64,000 bases of DNA from Dokdonia sinensis (GTDB taxonomy: Bacteria; Bacteroidota; Bacteroidia; Flavobacteriales; Flavobacteriaceae), in assembly GCF_003688895.1 (NCBI RefSeq), contig NZ_REFV01000004.1, forward strand, positions 1-64,000, read 5' to 3'. Positions 34,074 to 43,121 of the stretch are shown here, in pieces. Positions within the stretch are counted from its first letter, which is position 1. Every line of letters starts with the position of its first letter. A program made the position numbers and the translations under genes. The notes beneath the pieces are model-generated. The model had not been told where the DNA came from and searched no databases. It saw only the letters and a program-made list of their open reading frames with translations.

Positions 34074-34088
34074 GTAACCTTCAAAATT

Positions 34089-37010
34089 CTAATCAATTAT
34101 CGATTTATATATCGCTTCTTGAATCTGCGTACGAAGCCCGGAAGAAACTAATTTCCTGTTCTCCATCGTAGGGAACGTACGGTTTGATAAAAATACGTAA
34201 ACGAGTTCATTTTCTGGGTCTGCCCAAGTGTAGGTTCCTGTAAAACCGCTGTGCCCAAAACTCGTCATTGGTACACAACCGCACGTGGGACCGCTCCCCG
34301 ACAACTGAGGTTTGTCGAATCCTACCCCACGCCTTACATTCTCATCGCAATAATTGCAAGTATTAAACTCCTCTAAGGTTTCTTTTGAAATAAAACGCTT
34401 CCCGCCATAGTACCCATTTTGAAGGAACATCTGCATCATCTTTGCTACATCATTTGCATTGCTGAAGAGCCCTGCGTGACCACCCATGTTACTCTGCATT
34501 GCAGCGCCCATATCATGCACGTAGCCTTGTACTTTCTGATTACGCCAGTAAGTGTCATTTTCTGAAGGGACAATATCCTTTTTTCTAAATTTATTAAGAG
34601 GTCTGTACCCTGTTCTAGTAGCTCCTATCGGATTGTAAAAACGTTGTGCCGTAAGATCATCCAGATTCTTACCGTAGTAATCTTCTAAGTATTTTTTCAT
34701 TAAGTAATAGGGTAAATCGCTATACTTATAAGACAGTCTGTCCCGTAAATCACTCTCTCCAATAAAGCGAATTATGCTATCGGGATAGTCGCTACGCAAG
34801 TACATCTCATCTGCAACCTTTACGTTAAAATCGCTACTGTAAGATTTTCTGTAATACTCCTTAGACGGTTTTTTTGTAACGCTGTCTAACGTTTTAAGAT
34901 AAAAAGGTATCCAAGCCTTAAATTGTGCGTAATGGGATAGCGCTTTTTTTAAGGTTATTTTTGATTTATTGGTTCCTTTCATTTCTGGCATTAGCTCACC
35001 TAAAGTATTATCTAGTGAAATAGAACCTTGACTGCGTAGTTCCATGAGTAAGGGTAATGTCGCTAGTATTTTAGTCATTGAGGCGACATCATAAACATCA
35101 TTTAGGTTAACTTTTTCCTTCTTATTGTAAGTATGATAACCATAGGCTTTCTCAAAAACTACTTTTCCTTTTCTAGCGACTAATATTTGAGCACCTGGCA
35201 TCATTGCTCTGCTCAGTCCTATCTTTACTAAAGAATCTATTTTTTTATTTAGGGTGTCGCTATTGATACCCACTTCTTCGGGTATACCGTATTGTAATCT
35301 TCGTAGAGTTCCAGATTCAAAACCATCTCCAGCTTTTGAAGTTTTAAGACTTACAGGAAGTTTCCCCTTGCTGGGAATTGCCCCGAAGATAAGCTGAGCA
35401 CTCTTTTCTTGTGCTATCTTACTGTTTTGATAACTATGTATAATACCCTCAATACTAGCAGTACTATCCAAATCCAGCATTGCATAGGGTCTCACAAAGA
35501 GATCGAGAACAACATCTTTTTGAGAAGCAATAGTCTCAAGAATAAGTCTCTCTTTTGCAGAAAATCCATACGATTTCCACGGATTGTCATTAGAACGATG
35601 AAAGCCTACGACAACATAATTGTAAGGTTCTAATTTTTTTGAAATCCCTATGGTGTCATTTACCTTTACTGATGTAACGTTTGCATACTTTTGCATTTGT
35701 GATACAAAAGCATCACCACTATCATCTCCTAGACCAACATAGGCTATTTTCTTCTCGTCTATATTTTTAACAGGCAGGATTTGCCCTGCGTTTTTAGTAA
35801 TAGTGATGGCGTTTTCAATTGCCTGACTGTACACAATGTCATCGAGGCGTGTATTCAAGTTATCCACGAGGTTTTCGGTGATGACAGGCTCGTAATTATT
35901 AAGGCCTACTTTATACTTAGCGTACAGAATCTTTTTTACTGAATGTGCGAGACGCTCTTGTGTAATCTCCCCTTTATTAATCGCTTCTAAAATTTTTGCA
36001 GAAGCAGAAGGAACATCTTCACTAATTAGTAATATATCATTACCTGCTTTAAATGCAGCTAAGTCTATGTCACCTGGACTTTGAAAATTTGCCGCTCCTT
36101 TCATATTTAAAGCATCGGTAAAGATGAGTCCGTGAAATTTCAGACTATCCTTAAGGATTTTAGTCACTACCGTAGGCGATATTGACGTAGGATATCCCTT
36201 CTCTGGAACAAGTTTAGGAACATTAAGATGGGCAATCATAACACTAGCAATACCTTCCTGAATGATAGGCTTGTAAGGATACATCTCGATATTATTAAGA
36301 CGTTCTCGTGTGAAATCCAGCGTGGGTAGCGTTTTATGACTGTCTTTATCGGTGTCACCGTGGCCTGGGAAATGCTTTGCACTGCCCAAAACTCCCGCAC
36401 CTTGCATTCCTGTCATAAAAGCAATGGCTTTCTCAGTAACATTTACTTTATCTTCTCCAAAAGACCTATTCCCAATGATAGGGTTTGCAGGATTGATATT
36501 GATATCTACTACAGGACCAAAGTTAATGTGTACTCCCAATCGCTTGCAATGGAGTCCAATTTGCCTTCCAACTCGCTCTACAATTTTATTATCTTGAATC
36601 GCACCTAGCGTCATATTCCACGGGAATGCGTACGTACTATCTAGCCGCATCGCCAGTCCCCACTCTGCGTCCATCCCAACCATAAGTGGGACTTTAGAAA
36701 GAGCTTGAAATTCATTATTCAGTTTAGCCTGACGCATCGGGCCGCCTTTAGAAAAAATAACGCCGCCTATATGTTGTTCTTTAATGAGCCGGCGTACTTT
36801 ATCCACTTTGGATTTTGGGTCGCTAGACAAAATATCGACCATAAAAAGTTGGCCCACGCGCTCTTTCTGGGACATAGCATTATACACGCTGTCCACCCAA
36901 GTTTTTTGAGCTTCAATATCTGCCGAGTAGAGCGGATAGGATTGCTGCGCAATTGTAACGGTAGAAAAAAGTAGTAATAAAATGTATGGAAGTGTCTTTT
37001 TTAGGGACAT
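34089..37010 (-). CDS. GH3 beta-N-acetylglucosaminidase fused to a serine beta-lactamase-like domain
   Basis: A 973-residue exported bifunctional protein. After the signal peptide (STVTIAQ), the GH3 domain (about 35-380) carries the NagZ-type KHFPGHGDTDKDSH motif at 212-225, expected to cut GlcNAc-anhMurNAc or GlcNAc linkages. The middle region (about 390-590) resembles the GH3 C-terminal domain. The last 370 residues are a serine hydrolase of the beta-lactamase/penicillin-binding class, with SMTK as the S-x-x-K motif, YSDL as the Y-x-N equivalent and HSGFTGT near the end. This fusion occurs widely in Bacteroidota. The likely job is peptidoglycan fragment processing in the periplasm. Confidence 0.9.
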   Translation of the reverse strand: MSLKKTLPYILLLLFSTVTIAQQSYPLYSADIEAQKTWVDSVYNAMSQKERVGQLFMVDILSSDPKSKVDKVRRLIKEQHIGGVIFSKGGPMRQAKLNNEFQALSKVPLMVGMDAEWGLAMRLDSTYAFPWNMTLGAIQDNKIVERVGRQIGLHCKRLGVHINFGPVVDININPANPIIGNRSFGEDKVNVTEKAIAFMTGMQGAGVLGSAKHFPGHGDTDKDSHKTLPTLDFTRERLNNIEMYPYKPIIQEGIASVMIAHLNVPKLVPEKGYPTSISPTVVTKILKDSLKFHGLIFTDALNMKGAANFQSPGDIDLAAFKAGNDILLISEDVPSASAKILEAINKGEITQERLAHSVKKILYAKYKVGLNNYEPVITENLVDNLNTRLDDIVYSQAIENAITITKNAGQILPVKNIDEKKIAYVGLGDDSGDAFVSQMQKYANVTSVKVNDTIGISKKLEPYNYVVVGFHRSNDNPWKSYGFSAKERLILETIASQKDVVLDLFVRPYAMLDLDSTASIEGIIHSYQNSKIAQEKSAQLIFGAIPSKGKLPVSLKTSKAGDGFESGTLRRLQYGIPEEVGINSDTLNKKIDSLVKIGLSRAMMPGAQILVARKGKVVFEKAYGYHTYNKKEKVNLNDVYDVASMTKILATLPLLMELRSQGSISLDNTLGELMPEMKGTNKSKITLKKALSHYAQFKAWIPFYLKTLDSVTKKPSKEYYRKSYSSDFNVKVADEMYLRSDYPDSIIRFIGESDLRDRLSYKYSDLPYYLMKKYLEDYYGKNLDDLTAQRFYNPIGATRTGYRPLNKFRKKDIVPSENDTYWRNQKVQGYVHDMGAAMQSNMGGHAGLFSNANDVAKMMQMFLQNGYYGGKRFISKETLEEFNTCNYCDENVRRGVGFDKPQLSGSGPTCGCVPMTSFGHSGFTGTYTWADPENELVYVFLSNRTFPTMENRKLVSSGLRTQIQEAIYKSIID

Positions 37011-37101
37011 AAATTGCGTCTATTAAAATTTTGAAAAGATGAGCATTTAAGTGTACTCAAAAGGTACCGTAAATACAACTATAAAAGTAAAGGGTTTGTT
37101 G

Positions 37102-37121
37102 TACGCTTTCGCGAAAGCGTA
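37102..37121. repeat. Iterated palindrome, full 20-bp form
   Basis: An exact TACGCTTTCGCGAAAGCGTA in the 225-bp spacer between the divergent GH3 fusion and M28 peptidase genes. Confidence 0.95.
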
Positions 37122-37235
37122 TAAATCTTAACAACATCTTATGAACCGAACAGCTTCATACCACGTAAGATATTTAAGACCTATCCAAATAATTTTTTCC
37201 TCAAAATTATTAATAACTTGCATAAAAATCCTACA

Positions 37236-38687
37236 ATGAAAAATTTTGTCCCCATTCTCGTTCTTTTCCTCTTATCAAATGTGCTCAAGGCACAACAGCA
37301 AGACTTCTTTTATGCAACGATGAGCAAGCAGCACGCTCAAGAGCTCGCCGTTGAAGCGCCAGATGAAATAGAACTCATTGCAACGAATAACGATATAGCT
37401 GCCGTACGACTTTCTCTTGAGGGCAGTCATCTATTGCACGAGAAAATCCTCGCGCACGGTCCTGGATACATTTATAGAACTTCAGAAAGGGAGGCGCTAG
37501 CTGTTATTCAATCCAATAAAAGAAACGTAAGGGCCGAAACTGAATTTACAATATCTGAAAATGAAACTGTGCTGGATGTTATTGATCGAATTAACATCAC
37601 AACTATAGAAGAGCATATTATAGAACTAGAAAACTACGGAACACGTTTCCACAATACCGCTACGGGTACTCAGGCCGCGCAAGACTTAAAGGCTAGATGG
37701 GAGGCAATGGCTGCAACCTACAACCGCTCAGATGTGAACGTACGACTTGTGGAACATACAAATACAACAATGCCCTCTGTGGTACTCACCATTACAGGTA
37801 CTACGCTCCCCGATGAGTTTGTAATCGTGGGAGGTCACTTGGATTCTACTTCTGGCCAAAATCAAACTAATGCGCCTGGCGCCGATGATGATGCCTCTGG
37901 AATTGCCACCATTACCGAAGCGACAAGAGCTCTTTTTGAGGCAAATTTTATCCCACAGCGCACGATAGAGATAATGGCCTACGCTGCCGAAGAAATAGGG
38001 CTCGTAGGTTCTAACGAGATTGCACAACAATATGCGGCAAACAATGTAAATGTGGTCGCCGTAGCTCAATTTGATATGACTTTATTTAACGGTTCCTCAA
38101 ATGATGTCTCCTTTGTCACAGATTTTACAAATGAAACTTTAAACAACTATATGATGAGTCTTTTAGACCATTATAATGCATCTGGAGAGCATCAAGTTAC
38201 GTATGGCACATCACTATGTAACTATGGATGTTCTGACCACGCAAGCTGGACAGAGCAAGGATATATGGCTAGTTTTCCCTTTGAGGCAAACTTCGGAGAT
38301 CATAATGGAAGTATTCATTCTCCTAATGATACTTTTAATTTAATAAACACCGCAGCACACTCTGTTAAGTTTGCAAAACTGTGCGCTGAGTTTTTAATAG
38401 AAATTGCAAAGTCAGACGCTTCTTCTCTCGGAATAAATGAAGAGGAAGAACCATTTATCTCCCTTTTTGTTTTTAATGGTAAGTTGATATATGATACATC
38501 CACAAGCACAAAGGAATATCATAAACTCAAGCTCTATTCACTTGATGGACGTCTGGTTATACAGCAGCAGGTGTCGAGAAAAAAAGGTGAATTTAACACT
38601 CCTCAGTTAACTACGGGCGTCTACATTGCTGCGCTAGAATCTACTAATGGAGAGGTAGTTACAAAGAAAATAGTCGTTAAAGACTAA
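37236..38687 (+). CDS. Secreted M28 aminopeptidase with T9SS sorting tail
   Basis: A zinc aminopeptidase of family M28. The signal peptide (VLKAQ) follows the ATG at 37236; the open frame extends 18 bp upstream. A 100-residue propeptide-like region precedes the catalytic domain. Zinc ligands and catalytic residues are seen as GGHLDST, GADDDASG, AYAAEEIGLVGS, QFDMTLF and CSDHASW. The last 80 residues form a type IX secretion tail (FVFNGKLIYD, LKLYSLDGRLV, GVYIAALES, KKIVVKD). The protein should therefore be exported to the cell surface or medium by the flavobacterial T9SS. Good assignment; substrate is unknown. Confidence 0.92.
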   Translation: MKNFVPILVLFLLSNVLKAQQQDFFYATMSKQHAQELAVEAPDEIELIATNNDIAAVRLSLEGSHLLHEKILAHGPGYIYRTSEREALAVIQSNKRNVRAETEFTISENETVLDVIDRINITTIEEHIIELENYGTRFHNTATGTQAAQDLKARWEAMAATYNRSDVNVRLVEHTNTTMPSVVLTITGTTLPDEFVIVGGHLDSTSGQNQTNAPGADDDASGIATITEATRALFEANFIPQRTIEIMAYAAEEIGLVGSNEIAQQYAANNVNVVAVAQFDMTLFNGSSNDVSFVTDFTNETLNNYMMSLLDHYNASGEHQVTYGTSLCNYGCSDHASWTEQGYMASFPFEANFGDHNGSIHSPNDTFNLINTAAHSVKFAKLCAEFLIEIAKSDASSLGINEEEEPFISLFVFNGKLIYDTSTSTKEYHKLKLYSLDGRLVIQQQVSRKKGEFNTPQLTTGVYIAALESTNGEVVTKKIVVKD

Positions 38688-39181
38688 GACTTACCCTTTT
38701 TAAGGAAACGGCTATGCCAGCTATCTATTGCAGGAATTTCCCAGTTCTCTTCAAACTCACCTAGATCAGTAACAAGATTGTTAAAGACAATGGTGTTTTT
38801 ACCTACCGCACCATCTTTTGCCATTTTTCTGAATTCCATTAATGGCTTGTAATGCACGCGATCGTTTTGATAATAAGTGACATTCATCTTATCGAGTAAA
38901 TCAATACCAAGCTCTTCTTGAAGTGAAATGATAAAGCGTACTTGGCTGTCTATAGAACAGCCACTAGCTTGTGACTTAGATTGATCTAGGGCAATTATGA
39001 CAAAACGATTATACTTTATTATGAATCCGGCGTTAAGATCAGCACCGTGTGCAGTCCAAGCAGTTAAGAATGAAGTCAAATCAATCTTTATCTTCTTTTC
39101 CTGTTCCTCTGAAAATTTTGTGTCACTCTGGTAAATCCAGATTCGGGATTCTTTAGGCAAAGTATCAAATGGTACAATCAT
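38684..39181 (-). CDS. Conserved cytosolic protein, unknown function
   Basis: About 165 residues. The frame is open to 39208, but ATG 39181 (MIVPFDTLPKESRIWIYQSD) is the natural start, 4 bp after the Fe-S protein stop. Flavobacterial homologues are sometimes labelled ABC transporter ATPase, but there is no Walker A, Walker B or signature motif here. The fold looks alpha/beta (FTEEQE-like helix, FVIIALDQ, FIISLQEELGIDLLDK). It is conserved next to the CCG-domain protein, so it may act with it. It overlaps the M28 stop by 4 bp at its end. Confidence 0.72.
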   Translation of the reverse strand: MIVPFDTLPKESRIWIYQSDTKFSEEQEKKIKIDLTSFLTAWTAHGADLNAGFIIKYNRFVIIALDQSKSQASGCSIDSQVRFIISLQEELGIDLLDKMNVTYYQNDRVHYKPLMEFRKMAKDGAVGKNTIVFNNLVTDLGEFEENWEIPAIDSWHSRFLKKGKS

Positions 39182-39185
39182 AGGA

Positions 39186-39977
39186 TTATAATTCTTCGGC
39201 AGAAGCAATCATCTCTGCAATGTCCATTACCTCAATACTATCCTCTTTTTCTTTGCCTTTAATACCATCTGTCATCATGGTGTTACAAAAAGGGCAACCA
39301 GCAGCAATAACATCTGGTTTTACTTCAAGTGCCTGCTCCGTACGTTCTATGTTTACATCTTTATTTCCTGGCTCTGGCTCTTTAAACATTTGAGCACCTC
39401 CAGCGCCACAACATAGACCGTTAGTCTTGCACTTACGCATTTCTACAAGTTCTACATCAAGCTTACGTAGTAAGTCTCTAGGAGCTTCATACACACCATT
39501 TGCACGTCCTAAATAGCACGGATCGTGAAAGGTGATGCGCTTTCCCTTAAACTTCCCTCCTTCTACAGTAAGGCGACCATCATCTAAGAGTGATTTTAAA
39601 AATTGTGTGTGGTGCACCACATCATAGTTTCCTCCTAAAGATGGATATTCGTTCTTAAGAGTGTTGAAACAATGCGGACAGGCCGTAACGATTTTCTTAA
39701 TATCGTAGCCATTGAGCACCTCAATATTAGTCACAGCTTGCATCTGGAAAAGGAATTCGTTCCCAGCACGTTTTGCCGGGTCTCCTGTACAGCTTTCTTC
39801 TGCTCCAAGAACGGCAAAGTCTACATTTGCTTTGTTAAGGATGCGAGCAAAAGCTTTTGTAATTTTCTTTGCTCGATCATCAAAACTTCCTGCACAACCC
39901 ACCCAGAATAATACTTCTGGAGATTTTCCTTGAGCCATATATTCGGCCATTGTGGGTACTTTCAACGTTTCACTCAT
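39186..39977 (-). CDS. CCG-domain iron-sulfur protein (HdrD/LutA-like)
   Basis: A 263-residue protein with two cysteine-rich CCG domains, as in heterodisulfide reductase HdrB/D, glycolate oxidase GlcF and lactate oxidase LutA. The first domain shows WVGCAGSFDDR and ACPHCFNTL; the second shows HDPCYLGR and LCCGAGGAQMF, and GCPFCNTMM follows. These ligands hold a noncubane [4Fe-4S] cluster in HdrB. The membrane [4Fe-4S] ferredoxin-type protein at 40738 lies upstream on the same strand, so the two probably form one quinone- or thiol-linked electron-transfer complex. The electron donor is unknown. Confidence 0.85.
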   Translation of the reverse strand: MSETLKVPTMAEYMAQGKSPEVLFWVGCAGSFDDRAKKITKAFARILNKANVDFAVLGAEESCTGDPAKRAGNEFLFQMQAVTNIEVLNGYDIKKIVTACPHCFNTLKNEYPSLGGNYDVVHHTQFLKSLLDDGRLTVEGGKFKGKRITFHDPCYLGRANGVYEAPRDLLRKLDVELVEMRKCKTNGLCCGAGGAQMFKEPEPGNKDVNIERTEQALEVKPDVIAAGCPFCNTMMTDGIKGKEKEDSIEVMDIAEMIASAEEL

Positions 39978-39982
39978 AATTC

Positions 39983-40426
39983 TTAGTCTTCAAAAACTTC
40001 AATAGTCACTTCTTTTTCTACTAAATCCGTAAATTTTCCTTTGTAGCGCGTTGCCTTTACAAGGTGGTTGTCTACCCAATGGTAATTTCCTCCTCTAGGT
40101 TTACCCATTAATAGACTGTGAAATTTAAATCCGTGACGGTTAAGCCATTCTGTAGTTACATCTCGATGCTCTTCTGTTCTAGAAGTGAAGAAACAAATGA
40201 TGTGACCCTCGTCATACCATTTATTCAATGTTTTAAGAGCATCTGGAAAAGGCTCACAAGTCTTCATACGATCTGGCTCTTCATTAGGCACATCTTCCGT
40301 AATTGTCCCGTCTATATCGATAAGATAATTCTTTACACCCTCAGGAAGGACTGGACTTACGTGTTCTCCATCTTCTAATTTCTCGCTCAACAATTTGTTC
40401 ACTTCGTCTTTATTCATTTTGCTCAT
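39983..40426 (-). CDS. HAD-like phosphatase
   Basis: A 147-residue cytosolic protein of the haloacid dehalogenase fold. The nucleophile motif is YLIDIDGTITED (DxDGT), motif II is FFTSRTEEH, and the acidic motif is NYHWVDNHLVKA. No cap domain fits in this length, which points to the small LNS2/polynucleotide-kinase-phosphatase-like HADs. Databases often label such flavobacterial proteins phosphoheptose isomerase, which the motifs do not support. It lies 5 bp from the CCG protein and overlaps the upstream gene by 17 bp, so the group is co-transcribed. Confidence 0.72.
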   Translation of the reverse strand: MSKMNKDEVNKLLSEKLEDGEHVSPVLPEGVKNYLIDIDGTITEDVPNEEPDRMKTCEPFPDALKTLNKWYDEGHIICFFTSRTEEHRDVTTEWLNRHGFKFHSLLMGKPRGGNYHWVDNHLVKATRYKGKFTDLVEKEVTIEVFED

Positions 40427-40748
40427 TTAAATTCTTAAAATCCTTTTTACTAAATCGCACTACAAGTGCTAATCTGTGTTCGCCTGGCTTCCTGTATTTT
40501 GGGTTGTATCGTTCTAGCATCGATTGTCGCATTGCTTCTTGCTGCAAGACGTCCATTTGCTTTTCAGAACAAAAGTCACAGAATATCTTTTTTACCGTAA
40601 GAGAATCTACTTCTAATTTTTCTCCTATATACAATCTGGTGTACATTTTAAATTGTAAGGAATCTTGTCTATAGTCGTAATGGGTTTGCGCTTTCGCGAA
40701 AGCGGAAAAAAACAACATCCCAGCTATGACAAAAAAATTAGTTTTCAC
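40410..40748 (-). CDS. Small exported protein, unknown function
   Basis: A 112-residue protein with a signal peptide (MLFFSAFAKAQ) whose C-terminal part is encoded by an exact copy of the iterated palindrome. The mature part contains one CxxC pair (FCDFCSEKQ) and is helical and charged (QQEAMRQSMLERYNPKYR). The CxxC could bind metal or be redox-active. It overlaps both neighbours (the membrane Fe-S gene and the HAD gene), so it belongs to the same operon. No family was recognised. Confidence 0.7.
   Translation of the reverse strand: MKTNFFVIAGMLFFSAFAKAQTHYDYRQDSLQFKMYTRLYIGEKLEVDSLTVKKIFCDFCSEKQMDVLQQEAMRQSMLERYNPKYRKPGEHRLALVVRFSKKDFKNLNEQNE
40690..40703. repeat. Iterated palindrome in a signal-peptide coding region
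   Basis: An exact GCTTTCGCGAAAGC, read on the minus strand as AFAKA just before the cleavage site of the small exported protein. Confidence 0.95.
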
Positions 40749-42084
40749 TTATCCAGTTTCCTCTATCCATCTGATTAAACGGCCACGGAGCTCCGTTGTT
40801 TTCAATATTGGTCATTGCATTATTAAGATCTGTAGGGGCGCTACTCTCTTCCATCACCATATAGCGGCGCATTTCCATAATAATACTCAATGGATCTATA
40901 CCTATAGGACAAGCCTCTACGCAGGCATTACAAGTCGTACAAGCCCAAAGTTCCTCTTTTGTAATATAATCGTCCAGTAATTGCTTCCCGTCAGGGATAA
41001 AAACGCCCTTGTTTGCATCTATATTCTTTCCAACTGTTTCTAGACGGTCGCGGGTATCCATCATAATTTTACGGGGAGAAAGCAATTTGCCCGTTTGATT
41101 TGCTGGACATTCTGAGGTACAACGTCCACACTCGGTACAGGAATAGGAGTTCATAAGTTGTACCCAATTAAGATCCATGACATCGCTGGCTCCAAATTTT
41201 TCTGGTTCACCTTCGGCCTCATCTTCTGGAGGTGCCGCAAATGGGTCTGCATCAGGATCCATCATAAGCATAACTTCTTTTGTTACGGCTTCTACATTTG
41301 TAAACTCTCCTTGTGGTTTGAGCTTTGCATACCAAGTATTAGGGAAAGCGAGTAAGATGTGTAAATGCTTAGAATAATATAGATAGTTCAAGAAGACTAA
41401 TATACCCAGAATGTGCAACCACCAGGCGGCACGCTCTAAAATAACCAGACTGCTCGTAGACATCCCCTCGAAGAGAGGAGCTATATACTGACTGATAGGA
41501 AATGCTCCCATTATCTCGCCAGTAGTAGATGCGTAGTGATCTGCTCCTTGAATTTGTAATTGTAAATCTGCCGCATTCATTGTAAGAAATAGTCCCATAA
41601 GCACCATTTCAAAATAAAGAATGAGATTTGCGTCTAGCTTAGGCCAAGAGGTCATCTCACGAGCCATAAAACGTTTTATGTTCATCACATTACGACGTAT
41701 CCAGAAAATAACAACACCCACAAAAACGAGTGCCGCAAAAATCTCAAAGGTTCCAATCAAGAAATCATAAAATCCACCTAAGAAAGAAAATATACGATGC
41801 GTCCCGAAAATACCGTCTATAATGATCTCAAGCACTTCGATATTAATGATAATAAAGCCAAGATAGACAATGACGTGAATAATGCCAGAAACAGGGCGTT
41901 TAACCATTTTGTACTGCCCTAGGGCTATTTTGGCCATGTTTTTCCATCGTGCTGGCTTGTTGTCAGAACGATCTATGTCTCTTCCTAAATTAATATTACG
42001 AAGTAGTTTTTTTACATTCTTAGCAAAAAAACCAACGCCCAGAATTAGGGCGATGATAAAAACTATATTGGGTATGTATTGCAT
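40738..42084 (-). CDS. Membrane-bound 2x[4Fe-4S] electron-transfer protein
   Basis: A 448-residue integral membrane Fe-S protein. The N-terminal half holds about five membrane helices (NIVFIIALILGVGFF, GIIHVIVYLGFIIINIEVLEI, FEIFAALVFVGVVIFW, FEMVLMGLFLTMNA, ILGILVFLNYLYYS) with histidines that could bind heme b, as in NarI or HdrE. The C-terminal half has two ferredoxin motifs, CTECGRCTSECPANQ and CTTCNACVEACPIGI. With the CCG protein two genes downstream it resembles an HdrDE-, DsrMK- or GlpC-like complex passing electrons between quinol and a soluble partner. It overlaps the next gene by 11 bp. Confidence 0.85.
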   Translation of the reverse strand: MQYIPNIVFIIALILGVGFFAKNVKKLLRNINLGRDIDRSDNKPARWKNMAKIALGQYKMVKRPVSGIIHVIVYLGFIIINIEVLEIIIDGIFGTHRIFSFLGGFYDFLIGTFEIFAALVFVGVVIFWIRRNVMNIKRFMAREMTSWPKLDANLILYFEMVLMGLFLTMNAADLQLQIQGADHYASTTGEIMGAFPISQYIAPLFEGMSTSSLVILERAAWWLHILGILVFLNYLYYSKHLHILLAFPNTWYAKLKPQGEFTNVEAVTKEVMLMMDPDADPFAAPPEDEAEGEPEKFGASDVMDLNWVQLMNSYSCTECGRCTSECPANQTGKLLSPRKIMMDTRDRLETVGKNIDANKGVFIPDGKQLLDDYITKEELWACTTCNACVEACPIGIDPLSIIMEMRRYMVMEESSAPTDLNNAMTNIENNGAPWPFNQMDRGNWISEN

Positions 42085-42105
42085 ATTGCATTAGTTAGGC
42101 GAGAC

Positions 42106-43056
42106 CTAACGTAACGAATCCTTAGGCTCTTCATATTCTTTAGGTCTCTTCCCGAAAACCGAGAAGTGAACGTAGCGCTTGGGATTGAGCTTCATATCTT
42201 GAAGTAATTGCTCCATTTGCTTCGTTGTACGCTCCAAATTTACGTAAACTTGATCATCATTCAAAAGTTTACCCATCGTTCCTTGTCCAGAATTGAGGTT
42301 ATTTGAGATATCCTCAAAATCTGCCACAACTTTTTCAAGATTTGCCACTAAAGTTCCCACATCTACATTAGAAAGCGAATCAGAAATAGTAACAAAATTT
42401 GCAGACATTTTATCAAGATTTGTAAATGTTCTGTTGAGTTTATCTTCGTTCTCGCTGAGCATGCTATTCATTGATCTGGAGATCCCCTTGAGACTTGTTG
42501 CTGTGGAGGTAAAATCTGCAATTGCAGCCCTCAAGTTTGCCCTAGTGTCTATATCTAAAACTGCATTTACATTAGTAAGTACAGAATCTGCGTCTACTAT
42601 AACAGCTTCTACTTTTTCTTGCAATGGAGTTAGTCTTTCATTTACAAGTTCCATAATTCCCTCACTAGACTCCGAGAGTAACGTGTCACCATCTTTTGCC
42701 ATAACTCCTCCGCTATAGTCAGGAATTATAGAAAGTGACTTACCACCTATAAGTCCACCCCCGTATATCCGAGCAACACTCTTCTTGGAAAACTCAAAAT
42801 CTTTTTCTACTGTGAAAGTAACTAGTAATTTTCCTTGCTGGTCTGCAAATCCAATATCTAGTACTTTCCCCACTTTTAAACCATTTATGGTTACGGCAGA
42901 TGCTGGGGCGAGACCCTCTACATTATCGTATATGGCATAAAAGGTTCTACTTTTATCTAGTAGATTTTGCCCTTTTAAATATTGATATCCAAAAATCAAT
43001 AATGCAATGGACACAATCATTAAAATTGCGGTCTTTACTTCTCTAGAAATTTTCAA
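42106..43056 (-). CDS. MCE/MlaD-family protein
   Basis: A periplasmic lipid-transport substrate-binding protein of the MCE family, anchored by one N-terminal helix (TAILMIVSIALLIFGYQYL). The MCE domain spans about 35-115 (FYAIYDNVEGLAPASAVTIN, GLKVGKVLDI, GGLIGGKSLSII). A long helical region follows (about 120-290), as in proteins that form a tunnel. The partner permease and ATPase (MlaE/F type) are not in this window. It is 65 bp from the amidase and 22 bp before the Fe-S gene, all on the minus strand. It probably moves phospholipids between membranes. Confidence 0.9.
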   Translation of the reverse strand: MKISREVKTAILMIVSIALLIFGYQYLKGQNLLDKSRTFYAIYDNVEGLAPASAVTINGLKVGKVLDIGFADQQGKLLVTFTVEKDFEFSKKSVARIYGGGLIGGKSLSIIPDYSGGVMAKDGDTLLSESSEGIMELVNERLTPLQEKVEAVIVDADSVLTNVNAVLDIDTRANLRAAIADFTSTATSLKGISRSMNSMLSENEDKLNRTFTNLDKMSANFVTISDSLSNVDVGTLVANLEKVVADFEDISNNLNSGQGTMGKLLNDDQVYVNLERTTKQMEQLLQDMKLNPKRYVHFSVFGKRPKEYEEPKDSLR

Positions 43057-43121
43057 TGGTAAGTTCTTTAGTGTGTGTACAAATGTAGCCCAATAATAGA
43101 AAGTTCATATAATGGATAAGA

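Noticed and set aside
38684-39181. ABC transporter ATPase label
   Set aside because: No Walker A, Walker B or LSGGQ-type motif is present.
39983-40426. Phosphoheptose isomerase label
   Set aside because: The DxDGT and later acidic motifs are those of HAD phosphatases; there is no SIS domain.
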